Shown here: positions 35,626-44,467 of the stretch, piece after piece | Layout of the letters: each line of letters opens with the position of its first letter | Position numbering within the stretch: the stretch's first letter is position 1 | Assembly: GCF_025244825.1 (NCBI RefSeq) | Contig: NZ_CP104263.1 | Location: 2,418,001-2,482,000, forward strand | Length of the DNA stretch: 64,000 nt | Source of the DNA: Arthrobacter jinronghuae | GTDB lineage: Bacteria > Actinomycetota > Actinomycetes > Actinomycetales > Micrococcaceae | Reading direction: 5' to 3' | Translations under genes and position numbers: made by a program | Notes under the pieces: generated by a model | What the model saw: the letters and a program-made list of their open reading frames with translations, nothing else | Databases searched by the model: none | What the model was told of the DNA's origin: nothing

Positions 35626-36591
35626 GTGGATGTACTCCTGGGGCACCGGTACCGCACCACCGAACTCATAGGGTCCGGTGGTGCTGCTGCCGTCTACCGT
35701 GCAGTCGACGAGAACCTTGGGCGGGAAGTAGCCGTCAAGCTTTTCAACGCCGGGTTCCGAGAGGATGACGAAACCCGCCGCCAGCAGATCGAAATGCAGC
35801 TGCTGGCAACCCTGAACCATCCGGGATTGGTCACCCTGCTGGACGCCGGCGTCAACGTTGATGACGAGGGCCGCAGCTCCAGCTTCCTCGTGATGGAGCT
35901 GGTGGACGGACCGGACCTGCGCGGCACGCTCAAGGAAGGCCCCCTCTCCTCCTCGGCAACGGCGGCGCTGGGCGCCGATCTGGCCGACGCGCTGAACTAC
36001 GTGCACAGCAACGGCGTGATCCACCGCGACGTAAAGCCTGCGAACATCCTGCTTTTCCCGCAGGAAGACATGGACACCCGCCTGTACCCGCGGCTCACCG
36101 ACTTCGGGATCGCCAGGATGGTCGAGGCCACCGTAGCCACCGCCAACGGCGCGACCATCGGAACCGCGAACTACCTGAGCCCGGAACAGGCGCAGGGGGC
36201 TGCCGTGGATCCGCGGACCGACGTCTACTCACTGGGCCTGGTGCTCCTGGAATGCCTTACCGGGGAAAAGGCATTCCCCGGCCCGATTGTGGAAGCAGCC
36301 GTGGCACGCCTGCTCCGTGACCCCGAGATTCCCGAGTGGGTGGGACCGGATTGGACCGGCATCCTTCGGGCCATGACATCCCGCCTTGTGGACGCACGCC
36401 CCGAGGCACACGAAGTGGCAGTGGCGCTTCGTTCCCTGGCTTCCGAAGCCATGGTGCTGGACGGACCTGTCCCGTCGCCGGGCAGCTCCGCGTTCGGCGA
36501 TCCGGACACCGGAGAATCCGCAACGGGCGGCGCTACCACGGGCAACATCTATATTCCGGCCCCGCCGCAGCACGCCCCCAGTCTGGGCTAG
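35626..36591 (+). CDS. Serine/threonine protein kinase (PknB-type, soluble)
   Basis: This 321-aa Hanks-type kinase has all key residues: glycine loop GSGGAAAVY (17-25), K38 (VAVKLF), HRDVKPAN with catalytic D135, DFG at 159-161 and activation-loop end YLSPEQA. The arginine before D135 marks it as activated by activation-loop phosphorylation. There is no transmembrane segment or PASTA domain; the C-terminal about 45 residues are Gly/Thr/Pro-rich and end in PPQHAPSLG. The GTG was chosen because GGGAGGA lies 6-8 nt upstream. Its substrates are unknown and no phosphatase or FHA gene is adjacent. Confidence 0.92.
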   Translation: MDVLLGHRYRTTELIGSGGAAAVYRAVDENLGREVAVKLFNAGFREDDETRRQQIEMQLLATLNHPGLVTLLDAGVNVDDEGRSSSFLVMELVDGPDLRGTLKEGPLSSSATAALGADLADALNYVHSNGVIHRDVKPANILLFPQEDMDTRLYPRLTDFGIARMVEATVATANGATIGTANYLSPEQAQGAAVDPRTDVYSLGLVLLECLTGEKAFPGPIVEAAVARLLRDPEIPEWVGPDWTGILRAMTSRLVDARPEAHEVAVALRSLASEAMVLDGPVPSPGSSAFGDPDTGESATGGATTGNIYIPAPPQHAPSLG

Positions 36592-36613
36592 GCCGGGCTA
36601 TCCTGGAGAGGCA

Positions 36614-36652
36614 CAAAAACGGATCGGTCCCGAGGGACCGATCCGTTTTTTA
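36614..36652. terminator. Bidirectional terminator between the kinase and small acidic-protein genes
   Basis: AAAAACGGATCGGTCCC pairs perfectly with GGGACCGATCCGTTTTT around a 3-nt loop (GAG, allowing for overlap). A- and T-runs at the two ends suit termination from both sides. Confidence 0.92.
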
Positions 36653-36664
36653 TAAGTCAGAAGG

Positions 36665-36835
36665 CTACTTGCCGTCGTCGGCCGCTTCATCCTCTTCGGG
36701 CTCAAAGTTCGAGGCTTCTTCGGTGCTCGCGGCAGCGATCCCGTCCTCGCTCTGGGGGATGGTGCCTTCGGGGCCGCCCTGCGAACCCGTCTTCGACTGA
36801 TCCCCCTGGCCGGCTTCCTTTTCGGTATTTCCCAT
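36665..36835 (-). CDS. Small acidic, disordered protein, 56 aa
   Basis: A 57-codon frame begins with ATG after an excellent AAAGGAG site 7 nt upstream. It encodes MGNTEKEAGQGDQSKTGSQG, followed by a Glu/Asp/Ala/Ser-rich tail ending DEAADDGK. The predicted product is strongly acidic and almost free of hydrophobic residues, so disordered. It sits between a clean bidirectional terminator and an upstream TAGTAT -10-like element, so it looks like a real monocistronic gene. I recognise no family; small acidic proteins of this kind occur in stress-related settings, but that is only suggestive. Confidence 0.75.
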   Translation of the reverse strand: MGNTEKEAGQGDQSKTGSQGGPEGTIPQSEDGIAAASTEEASNFEPEEDEAADDGK

Positions 36836-36933
36836 GGTGTTTCTCCTTTGTGGTGCTCGCTGGCCTACTTATTCGATACTAGGCCAACTGTGGCCCGGCC
36901 AACACCTGCCGATGGGTTCGGCAGCCGCCCTGT

Positions 36934-38268
36934 TCAGGCCGCAGAACGTTTGCGGGCTGCGCGGACAGCGACCAGGCTCAGCAGCAGCAGGGCTGCCGCT
37001 GAAGCAGTCGGAACGATGAAGGCGTGGCTGTGGCCGAAGGAATCCGCCAGTCCGCCAGCCACGGAGGAACCCAGCGCCTGGCCGGTGACGACGCCGCTGG
37101 CCAGCAGGGTCATTACGGTACCCATCAGCTCGCGCGGGGCCACGATGGCGCCGATGCCGAAGATGCTGACCATGGTCGGCCCCACGGGGAGACCCAGAAT
37201 CAGCAGCACAACAACCATGGTGCCGATGCTCGAGGGCAGGAACAGGAGCAGGGTGAACGCCAGCATCGCCGCGGCGCACAGGACCCAGCGGCCTGCAGTG
37301 CCGAACCGCTCAGGCCAGAAGGCCACGGACAGGGCAGCAACGGCGGAACTCAAAGCCATGGCCGCGTAGATCAGGCCTGCGGAAGTGGCCATGCCGAAGC
37401 TGCCGGCGAACGCCGTGAGGCTGGTCTGGGTGGAACCGAAGAACGACCCCATGGCGACCATGCCGAGTACCGGAACCATGATCAGCAGCCACTGCGGACG
37501 TTCCCGCGGGGCCGGCGCTTCCGGATCCGGCACGCCCGGCGCTGCTCCCTTGCGGGCGATCTTCGGGCGGCGCGAGGTGGGGACAACGTGTTCCACGGTG
37601 TGGTGTACGGCAAAGGCGGTCACCATGGTGATCGTCAGCACTGCCGCCAGCACAAGCGGCAGCCAGGGGGCGACGGCGGCGGCGAGCAGGCCCACGAGGG
37701 CCGGACCGAGCACGAAGGTCAGTTCGTCAGCGGTTCCTTCGTAGGCGAGGGCGGTGTCCATCTCGCGGCCCTGCGGACGGCGGGCGGTCATTGCCATCCA
37801 GCGGACGCGTGCCATGGGCCCCACCTGGGGGCAGGAAGCACCCATAAACAATGCGGCCGCCAGCATCCAGAACGGCGCGTCGGCCGGATCCAGGAGCGCA
37901 GCGGATAGGAGGAACAAGCCGATGGCCACGGGGTTCAGGACGGCGGTGCCCAGGAGGACGGGGCGCTGTCCGATCCGGTCCGCGAGGTACCCCAGCAGCG
38001 GGGCACCCACCGCGGAGCCGACGCCGACGCCGCCTGCGGCGAGGCCGCCGAGCGCGTACGAGTCGGAAACCTCGGTAATGAGGGTAAGTGCACCGACGGT
38101 GAGCATGGCCAGGGGAAGCCGTGCAAGGAAGGCGATGGGGAAGAATGACTTGCCGGCCAGGGCGAAGATGGCCTGGTAGCGGCCGCCGGCGGACGGAGTC
38201 TTCGCCGGGTCGGCAGGCATGGAGTCAGGGCTTGGTGCCTGAGTGGGGGTGGAGGTGTCTTGGGTCAT
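36934..38268 (-). CDS. MFS transporter (12-TM)
   Basis: This 444-aa protein has a cytoplasmic Pro/Thr-rich N-terminus (about 35 residues) and about 12 hydrophobic segments. A central cytoplasmic loop (RRPKIARKGAAPGVPDPEAPAPRERP) separates two six-helix halves. The motif-A region is LGYLADRIGQRPVLLG. Substrate unknown. I chose the ATG of MTQDTS, which removes an 18-residue arginine-rich extension; no good ribosome binding site is visible. It faces the small acidic protein gene in the same direction but with about 98 bp between. Confidence 0.87.
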   Translation of the reverse strand: MTQDTSTPTQAPSPDSMPADPAKTPSAGGRYQAIFALAGKSFFPIAFLARLPLAMLTVGALTLITEVSDSYALGGLAAGGVGVGSAVGAPLLGYLADRIGQRPVLLGTAVLNPVAIGLFLLSAALLDPADAPFWMLAAALFMGASCPQVGPMARVRWMAMTARRPQGREMDTALAYEGTADELTFVLGPALVGLLAAAVAPWLPLVLAAVLTITMVTAFAVHHTVEHVVPTSRRPKIARKGAAPGVPDPEAPAPRERPQWLLIMVPVLGMVAMGSFFGSTQTSLTAFAGSFGMATSAGLIYAAMALSSAVAALSVAFWPERFGTAGRWVLCAAAMLAFTLLLFLPSSIGTMVVVLLILGLPVGPTMVSIFGIGAIVAPRELMGTVMTLLASGVVTGQALGSSVAGGLADSFGHSHAFIVPTASAAALLLLSLVAVRAARKRSAA

Positions 38269-38366
38269 GGTGCGGTATCCAGATACGTCGAACCGCGCAC
38301 CGTCCCCCCTCCCGGTGCGCACAACCCTTGTAACCCGTCGATTTTACCCATGCCGGGCCGGTGAAC

Positions 38367-41300
38367 CTAACCGGGAACGCCGGCGCTGTAACGGACCGAG
38401 GAACCGTTGCGGCCTTTGAGGATCTGGAGCTGCGCCGGGATCCGTTGTTTCATTTCCGCCACATGGCTGACGAGCCCGACCACGCGGCCGCCGTCGCGCA
38501 GTCCTTCCAGCGCGTCCATGACCTGTTCCAGGGACTGCTCGTCGAGGCTGCCGAACCCTTCATCCACGAACAGGGTTTCAATGTTCACCCCTCCCGCTTC
38601 CTGCTGGACCACGTCGGCCAGCCCCAGGGCCAGGGCCAGGGAGGCCATGAAGCTTTCGCCGCCGGAGAGGGTGGAAGTATCCCGGTGCTGTCCGGTCCAC
38701 TCGTCAGTGACGTGCAGGCCCAGGCCTGCCTTGCGGTTTCCGGACTTGGAATCGTTGTGTACCAGCGCGTACCGGCCTCCGGTCATAGCCGCCAGCCGTT
38801 CCGTGGCAGCCGCTGCCACCTGCTCCAACCGCGCTGCCAGGACGTAGGTACTCAACGTCATCTTGTATTGGTTTTCGCCACCGCCCCGGGCAGTGTCTGC
38901 CACCGACTGCAGCAGGTCCCGCCGGGCGCGAAGGGGCGCGGTGCGCTTAAGCGCCGCCTCCAGCTCGGCAGAGTATTCCGCGAGCCGCACCGCCGAGCCT
39001 TCCAGCAGTCGGACGAGCAGGGCGGCCTCTTCCTGTTCCTTCCGTGCAGCCGCGGCCGCGTCTGCCGCCTCCGCCACGTCTTCCTCGTCCGGCACGGCCA
39101 GCGGCTCCCCCGCGGCGTCGTCCGGGCCGGCCGCTGCCTGGGATTCCCGCCGCAGCAGCAGCCTGCGGCCCTGCTCTTCCCAGTCCGAAACAGCCGAGGC
39201 ATAGGCGTCTGCGGTGGCGGCGTCGAGCAATGCAGCCGTAACCTCGGCCGCCGAGGCAAAGGTCGTTCCAGCCAGGGCTGCATCCAGTTCAGCGCTGACC
39301 CGGTCCAGCTCCTCTTCGGCCGCGGCGAGCGCGCCGGCTGCCTCGCGCGCGGCGGCGGCGAGCTTCGCGAACAGAGCCAGGGACTGGACCCGTTCGCTGA
39401 TGCTCGGGAAGCCCTGGAGCGCCTCCCGTAGGCGCTCCGACAGTTCCGCCGCCTGTTCGCGGGCCGCCGCGGCACGGGAATCCGCCTGTGCCGCGGAAAT
39501 GAGCGCCTCGGACCGGGCAGCCTCGGCGGCCGCGAGTTCAACAGCGATTGCGGTGAGCCGGCGGTCTGCTTCGGCCAGCGCCCGGACGGCCCCGCGGGCA
39601 TCCTCCAACTCTGCGCGGGCCGCATCGAGCTGGTCCTGTGCGGAGGCGGCATCCCCTGCACCCCCGCGGGCACGAAGGGCTGCAGCCTCCTCGGCAGCGG
39701 TACCGGCCAAACGCCGGGCTTCTTCGTAGGCCGCTTCGGCCTTGCCCGCGCGTGCCTTGGCTGCCTGTTCGGCTTCGCGGGTGACCGGAGCCTCCCCGTC
39801 CGGCAGCTCTGCCGGACGCGGGTGCTCGAGTCCCCCGCACACCGGGCACGGCGTGCCGTCTGCAAGTTCCTGTGCCAGTTCCGCAGCTGCCTGGTCCAGG
39901 CGTGACTGCAGCAGATCCTGCCACCGCTGCCGCAGATCCTGATACTCCTGGCGGGCGTCGGCAGCCGCCTTCTCCGTCACCGCTGCACGCTCGTTTGCCG
40001 CGGCATAACTGCTGATGGTCGCGACCAGTTCTTCGGCGGCGGCCAGGGCTGCTTCGGCCCGCGCTTCGCCTTCCGCCAGCCGTCCCAGCGCGGCGGCTTC
40101 GCCGGCCAGCTCCGCCTCTTCCGCCCGCAGGGAGTCCAGCGATGCGTCGGCGTCGACGGCCTGTACCCGGAATGCTTCGGCAGCGTCCGTCTCCGCTCCG
40201 GCGCGGGCGAGCAGGGCTTCGGTGCGTTCTTCGTCTTCTCTCGCAGCACGCGCAGCTGCGAGATCCGCGCTGACGCGGGCCTCCAAACCGTCCGGCAGCG
40301 GTGTCTCTGCGGCCGACGACACGGTGTAGGACGCCACAGCGTAGGCAGGGGCCAGCACATGGTCGGCCAGCGCCTGCAGGGTCACTGCGGCTTCGGTGCG
40401 GCGGTTTTCCGCCCGCCCGGCGGCGGCTTCCTGAGCCCGTACGCTGCCTGCCAGCAGGGAAGCGGCAGCGTGGGTCGCAAGCGCGGCCCGCTGGGGCTCA
40501 ATCTCCGCTTCGGACGCGGCATGTTCTGCTTCGTCCCGGATCAGCTGCTGCAGGGCCACGCCGCGGGCACGGCGGTGCTCGAATTCCTGCAGGTGCTTCT
40601 CGGCGCTTTCCCGCGCCGTCATCAGCTCCGCGAGTTCCTTGCGGGCGGCGGCGGTCCGGGAGTCGAGCTCCGCCTGGAACTGTTCGAGCTCCGTTTCCCC
40701 GCCCTCGGCCTCACCGCCGTCATCCGGCCCGCTGCCGTCTGCCGTTTCGCCGCGGTAGCGCCGGATTTCGTCACGTGCACGACGCAGCACATGCTCGGAC
40801 TGCTCCTGCGCCGTCTCAAAGCGGTCGGTGGCTTCGACAAGCTCGGCCTTAAGGCGACGTTCAATGTCTTCAAACCGGGAGGTGCCGAAGAGCTGCTGCA
40901 GCAGCTGCTCGCGCGAGGCCGCATCGGCGCGCAGGAAGGCCGCAAAATCCCCCTGCGGCAGCATCACCACGCGGGTGAACTGGTCCCGGTTCATCCCGAG
41001 CAGCTCGGTGATCTCCGCAGACGCTTCGTCGTTGCGGGATGACTTCTGGACCCAGGCGCCGTCAACAAACTCGCGCAGCAGCGTCTTGGCCTGCTCGGTG
41101 ACCGTGCCCTTCCCGCCCGCGCGCTTGGCCGGACGTTCCCACTGAGGGCTCCGGACAACTTCGAAACGACGGACCCCGGAACTGAACTCGCAGACCACTT
41201 CGGGCGGGGTGTCCTGGGCAGCGTGGTCGCTGCGCAGCCGGCGTCCCTGCTGGCGGGCACCGGGGACGGTGCCGTAGAGGCCGAAGCAGATGGCGTCCAG

Positions 41301-41432
41301 CACGCTGGTCTTCCCCGCCCCCGTAGGTCCGTTCAACAGGAAGAGCCCGTGGGCGCCCAGCTCATCGAAGTCGATAGCCTGCCGGTCTGCGAACGGACCG
41401 AAGGCCTGCATTTCCAAGCGGTGGATTCTCAC
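38367..41432 (-). CDS. sbcC: SbcC-type SMC-like ATPase of the SbcCD nuclease
   Basis: This 1021-aa Rad50-like protein has Walker A GPTGAGKTS near the N-terminus, long Ala/Glu-rich coiled coils, and a zinc-hook CPVC motif at C529-C532. The C-terminal half of the ATPase has signature LSGGESFMASLALALGLADV and Walker B LFVDEGFGSLD. With SbcD it cleaves hairpins and blocked DNA ends. The GTG start overlaps the sbcD stop by 4 bp (GTGA), so the pair is translationally coupled in the usual D-then-C order. Confidence 0.96.
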   Translation of the reverse strand: MRIHRLEMQAFGPFADRQAIDFDELGAHGLFLLNGPTGAGKTSVLDAICFGLYGTVPGARQQGRRLRSDHAAQDTPPEVVCEFSSGVRRFEVVRSPQWERPAKRAGGKGTVTEQAKTLLREFVDGAWVQKSSRNDEASAEITELLGMNRDQFTRVVMLPQGDFAAFLRADAASREQLLQQLFGTSRFEDIERRLKAELVEATDRFETAQEQSEHVLRRARDEIRRYRGETADGSGPDDGGEAEGGETELEQFQAELDSRTAAARKELAELMTARESAEKHLQEFEHRRARGVALQQLIRDEAEHAASEAEIEPQRAALATHAAASLLAGSVRAQEAAAGRAENRRTEAAVTLQALADHVLAPAYAVASYTVSSAAETPLPDGLEARVSADLAAARAAREDEERTEALLARAGAETDAAEAFRVQAVDADASLDSLRAEEAELAGEAAALGRLAEGEARAEAALAAAEELVATISSYAAANERAAVTEKAAADARQEYQDLRQRWQDLLQSRLDQAAAELAQELADGTPCPVCGGLEHPRPAELPDGEAPVTREAEQAAKARAGKAEAAYEEARRLAGTAAEEAAALRARGGAGDAASAQDQLDAARAELEDARGAVRALAEADRRLTAIAVELAAAEAARSEALISAAQADSRAAAAREQAAELSERLREALQGFPSISERVQSLALFAKLAAAAREAAGALAAAEEELDRVSAELDAALAGTTFASAAEVTAALLDAATADAYASAVSDWEEQGRRLLLRRESQAAAGPDDAAGEPLAVPDEEDVAEAADAAAAARKEQEEAALLVRLLEGSAVRLAEYSAELEAALKRTAPLRARRDLLQSVADTARGGGENQYKMTLSTYVLAARLEQVAAAATERLAAMTGGRYALVHNDSKSGNRKAGLGLHVTDEWTGQHRDTSTLSGGESFMASLALALGLADVVQQEAGGVNIETLFVDEGFGSLDEQSLEQVMDALEGLRDGGRVVGLVSHVAEMKQRIPAQLQILKGRNGSSVRYSAGVPG

Positions 41433-42592
41433 TGTGCAGCCTCTGCTTCGCGGACCTTGTTCAGGATTTCGATGAACAGGTCCTTTTCCTCATCCGCTGC
41501 ACTGCGCGAGCGGACATGCTCAAGGAAGCCGCAGCAGATGTCGAGATCGTCGGTGGCCTTTGCCAGCCGCTGGCTGTATGTCTGGGCCGGTCCCCGGGCG
41601 CCGCCCTCCGGGTCAAAAGCCAGAACCAGGGTGTCGGGGAACCGCGTGCGGAGCAGCTCCATGGCCTTGGCCGGCCGCTGGCTGTCCGTCAGGGTGACCT
41701 GGCAGTAGGCTTCCTCGGCCTCCGCAAGGTCCGGGTCCGCCAGCAGGTCCTCGAGCTTGCCGCGCAGCACCGCCAGCCGGCGCCGGGCCGGCCAGGTGAC
41801 CGCCTCCACGGAAGCGAGGCCGCCGCCGTCGAACTCCAACAGCCATCCGCCCTTGGCCTGCCGTGCCTCGGAGAAGGAATACGGGATCGGTGAGCCGCTG
41901 TAGCGGACCGTGGGGCTGAGCTGCTGGCGGCCGTGCAGGTGTCCCAGGGCTGTGTAGGAGAACTCTTCGAAGAGGTCCAGGGGGACGGCCCCAAGGCCGC
42001 CCACTGCCAGGTCTCGTTCGCTGTCGCTGCTGATGCCGCCGCTGGCGAACGTATGGGCCGTAACCACGGAAGCGACGGGTTCGCCCGCACGTTCACGGGC
42101 AAGGATGTCTTCGCGGATCCGCTGTACGGCCGCCGCGGTGACGGAGAAGTGGTTCGGGACCTCAACCCCCAGCTCCCCGGCGGCGAGGCGGGGCTCGAGG
42201 TACGGGATGCCGTAGATGGCCACCGGCCTGCCCTCGGCGGGCAGGATCACGGGCCGGGCAATGTCCTCATACCGCGTGCGCAGGTGCACGCCGGCCCGCT
42301 CGAAAAGTGCGCTGCCAAATCCCAGCCGGGCGGCGGAATCATGGTTGCCGCTGGACAGCACCACCACCGCGCCGGCCCCGGTGATGCGTTCCAGTGCCGA
42401 ATCCAGCAGGCGCACGGTGTCCACCGCCGGAAGCGCACGGTCATACACGTCCCCTGCAATCAGCACGGCATCCACGCGCTCTTCCCGGACAGTGTCCACC
42501 AGGGCGTCAATGAAGTCCGCCTGGGCGTCGAGCATCCCCACGCCGTGGAAGGAACGGCCCAGGTGCCAGTCTGAAGTGTGCAGTAAACGCAT
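41429..42592 (-). CDS. sbcD: SbcD-type Mre11-like nuclease of SbcCD
   Basis: This 387-aa calcineurin-like phosphoesterase has the metal motifs HTSDWHLGRSF (residues 5-15), GDVYDRALP, SGNHDSAARL and, later, the GHLHGRQ block. It is the Mn2+-dependent nuclease subunit that works with SbcC in processing DNA ends and palindromes. The ATG is preceded by TAGTTT ending 7 nt upstream, without a Shine-Dalgarno sequence, so the operon probably starts leaderless. Confidence 0.96.
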   Translation of the reverse strand: MRLLHTSDWHLGRSFHGVGMLDAQADFIDALVDTVREERVDAVLIAGDVYDRALPAVDTVRLLDSALERITGAGAVVVLSSGNHDSAARLGFGSALFERAGVHLRTRYEDIARPVILPAEGRPVAIYGIPYLEPRLAAGELGVEVPNHFSVTAAAVQRIREDILARERAGEPVASVVTAHTFASGGISSDSERDLAVGGLGAVPLDLFEEFSYTALGHLHGRQQLSPTVRYSGSPIPYSFSEARQAKGGWLLEFDGGGLASVEAVTWPARRRLAVLRGKLEDLLADPDLAEAEEAYCQVTLTDSQRPAKAMELLRTRFPDTLVLAFDPEGGARGPAQTYSQRLAKATDDLDICCGFLEHVRSRSAADEEKDLFIEILNKVREAEAAQ

Positions 42593-42632
42593 GTCTTAAA
42601 AACTACAGCCCGGCTCCGACAGTTAACGGATC

Positions 42633-42660
42633 GGGGGCAGCGGCGCGTGCCGCTGCCCCC
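42633..42660 (-). terminator. Hairpin after the aquaporin gene
   Basis: GGGGGCAGCGGC and GCCGCTGCCCCC form a perfect 12-bp stem with a 4-nt loop, 30 bp beyond the aquaporin stop codon on the minus strand and without a T-run. Confidence 0.75.
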
Positions 42661-42690
42661 GGGGGGTCCTGCTGTTTAGTGCTTAAGCTC

Positions 42691-43695
42691 CTAGGCGCGG
42701 TTGCCCGGCGTGCCGTCCTCCGGACGGGTTGTGCCGGTGCCGTCTGCGGGCTTGTCGAAGAAGCCTCGGGCTTCCTCGTCCACAACCGGCGTCGTGCTCC
42801 CGGCATCGGATGCCGGCTTGGTGGCAACGGGCTTCACGGTGTCGGTGTCGTCCGCATCCTCGTCCAGGGCGGCGGCAGCATTGTTGCTGTGTGCGTCAAT
42901 GGTCATGTCGACGCTGCGGAAGATGAGGCCGGCAATCACTGCGCCGAGCAGCGGTGCAACCCAGAACAGCCACAGCTGCTCCAGTGCCCAGCCTTCGGAG
43001 AAGATGGCGACGGCGGTGGAACGGGCCGGGTTGATGCCGCCGTTGGTGACGGGAACAAGGACGGTCAGCAGGACGGCGTAGGTCACGCCGACGGCGAATG
43101 CGCCGGAAACGGCGAGGGACTTGCGGGAGCCCGTGCCTGCCTTGCGGGATGCTGCGCCGAGGAAGACGGCGGTCAGCAGGGCCGCGCCAACGACCTCCAT
43201 GAGCAGCGCGCTCGGAAGCGGGAAGAGATTTGTCGAGTGCTCCCCGTAACCGTTGGCCGTGCCGGTCAGGAACTGGCGGGCCTGCTCACCGATCTGGTCA
43301 TGGCCGGTGATGACCACCCAAAGGATTGCAACACCGAGTACGGCGCCCACCAGCTGGGCCAGGATGTACGGCAGGACGAACTTCCACGCCGTGCGTCCGG
43401 CCACTGCACTGCCGAGGGTGATCGCGGGGTTGAAGTGGCCGCCGGAAATGAAGCCGAAAGCCGCCATGGCACCTGCAAGGGCCAGGCCGAAGGCCAGCGG
43501 CGAGCCGATGCCGCCGCCGGCGGTGTTGCCGAAGATGGCAATCCCGATGCCGACGAAGAGAAGCAGGAACGAACCAATAGCCTCGGCTACCGTCCGTCCG
43601 ACAAACCCGTAGTTGTAGCCACCGTTCGCAGGCGCTGCATCGCGGGCGGGCACAACGGCTCGGGCTCCGCTGAGTGGTAAGGACTCAGATGACAT
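42691..43695 (-). CDS. MIP-family channel (aquaporin/glycerol facilitator)
   Basis: This 334-aa channel has six membrane helices and both pore motifs: FNPAIT (N89) and a second INPARS (N222), typical of water-selective AqpZ-like members rather than GlpF (which usually has a longer Asp-containing second motif). A disordered acidic and Thr-rich cytoplasmic tail (about residues 265-334, NAAAALDEDADDTDT..) extends beyond the usual about 230-270-aa size. AGGAA lies about 9 nt before the ATG. Upstream lies the repeat-rich block, so its promoter is probably in 43700-43870. Confidence 0.92.
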   Translation of the reverse strand: MSSESLPLSGARAVVPARDAAPANGGYNYGFVGRTVAEAIGSFLLLFVGIGIAIFGNTAGGGIGSPLAFGLALAGAMAAFGFISGGHFNPAITLGSAVAGRTAWKFVLPYILAQLVGAVLGVAILWVVITGHDQIGEQARQFLTGTANGYGEHSTNLFPLPSALLMEVVGAALLTAVFLGAASRKAGTGSRKSLAVSGAFAVGVTYAVLLTVLVPVTNGGINPARSTAVAIFSEGWALEQLWLFWVAPLLGAVIAGLIFRSVDMTIDAHSNNAAAALDEDADDTDTVKPVATKPASDAGSTTPVVDEEARGFFDKPADGTGTTRPEDGTPGNRA

Positions 43696-43880
43696 GGAAG
43701 AAGGATTCCTAACGTGTGGGTGGCGACGCCGGATTCACGGCCGCCGGTATAAGAACAGAAGTGGTACTGCGACATGGCCTGCACCGAACGGTGCGGAAGC
43801 GGACATGCGCGAACTCACTACAAACTACCCCACCGTGTCAGCGCAGGCTGTGAACTTCCTGAATTTGCCCTGTTTACGCC

Positions 43881-43911
43881 AGGGACACAGGGGCCCACCC
43901 GGTGATACTGC
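43881..43911 (+). repeat. Partial copy of the end of the 102-bp unit
   Basis: AGGGACACAGG..CCCACCCGGTGAT matches the last third of the 102-bp unit (compare 44134-44157 and 44234-44259). It lies left of the 19-bp repeats, showing that the 102-bp family once extended further and was interrupted. Confidence 0.7.
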
Positions 43912-43979
43912 AGCATGTCCGGATCCCCGCAGATTGTCCCCGCAGTGTGTCCGAATCCCCGCAGTATGTCCGGATCCCC
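43910..43979 (+). repeat. 19-bp tandem repeats
   Basis: Three 19-bp copies of the form GCAGTATGTCCGGATCCCC occur at 43910, 43942 and 43961 (differences at one to three bases). A 13-bp shortened copy lies at 43929. They are head-to-tail with no spacer. Confidence 0.9.
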
Positions 43980-44055
43980 GCACCGCGCGGCGCAGGAATT
44001 GTCACAAACCGCTGGGATCGCGACAAACCGAAGGGCTTTTTCCGACCGAGGCGCT

Positions 44056-44412
44056 CTGCTGTTGCCAGTGGGACCACCCGAGAGCACTCCAGCCCCACAT
44101 GCTGGGACGCTGTGCTGCCTGGACCCGGCCTCGAACACAGGGTCCCACCCGGTGGTTCTGCTGTTGCCAGTGGGACCCCAGGTGAGCACTCCAGCCCCAC
44201 ATGCTGGGACGCTGTGCTGCCTGGACCTATCCCCGGACACAGGATCCCACCCGATGGTGCTGCTGTTGCCGGTGGGAGCATACCAGGGCACTTGGTCCCC
44301 ACATGCTGGGACGCTGTGCTGTCTGGACCATGCCAGCCCCCGTCCCTGCCCCAGCCCCACATGCTGGGACGCTGTGCTGCCTGGACTATGCCAGCCCCAC
44401 ACCCGGCCCCAG
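44056..44412 (+). repeat. 102-bp and 58-bp tandem repeats sharing a 32-bp core
   Basis: A 32-bp core (starting CCCCACATGCTGGGACGCTG) occurs at 44093, 44195, 44297 and 44355 with at most one change. The first copies are spaced 102 bp apart as part of 102-bp units starting at 44056, 44158 and 44260 (CTGCTGTTGCC..). The last two belong to a 58-bp unit (44297-44354 and 44355-44412). Within the 102-bp units GGTCCCAC (44141) can pair with GTGGGACC of the next unit (44170), giving a hairpin with a 21-nt loop. The equivalent pairing in the following unit is kept despite base changes. Confidence 0.92.
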
Positions 44413-44467
44413 CCCAGGGAACCGCAGCCCGACGGACCGCTCCGGACCCAGCGCCTATGCTGGAGGA

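Larger units (their letters stand above)
43696..44467. other. 772-bp gene-free region filled by nested repeats
   Basis: No convincing gene is present. The left part (43696-43870) presumably holds the aquaporin promoter; the rest consists of 19-bp, 102-bp and 58-bp repeats listed separately. Several reading frames are open through the repeats on both strands, because 102 is divisible by three and the sequence is GC-rich. Their translations are low-complexity and repetitive and have no start signals. Confidence 0.8.

Noticed and set aside
43910-44412. Possible CRISPR array
   Set aside because: Repeat spacing is 0, 102 or 58 bp with the intervening sequence also repeated, not unique spacers, and no cas gene is present.
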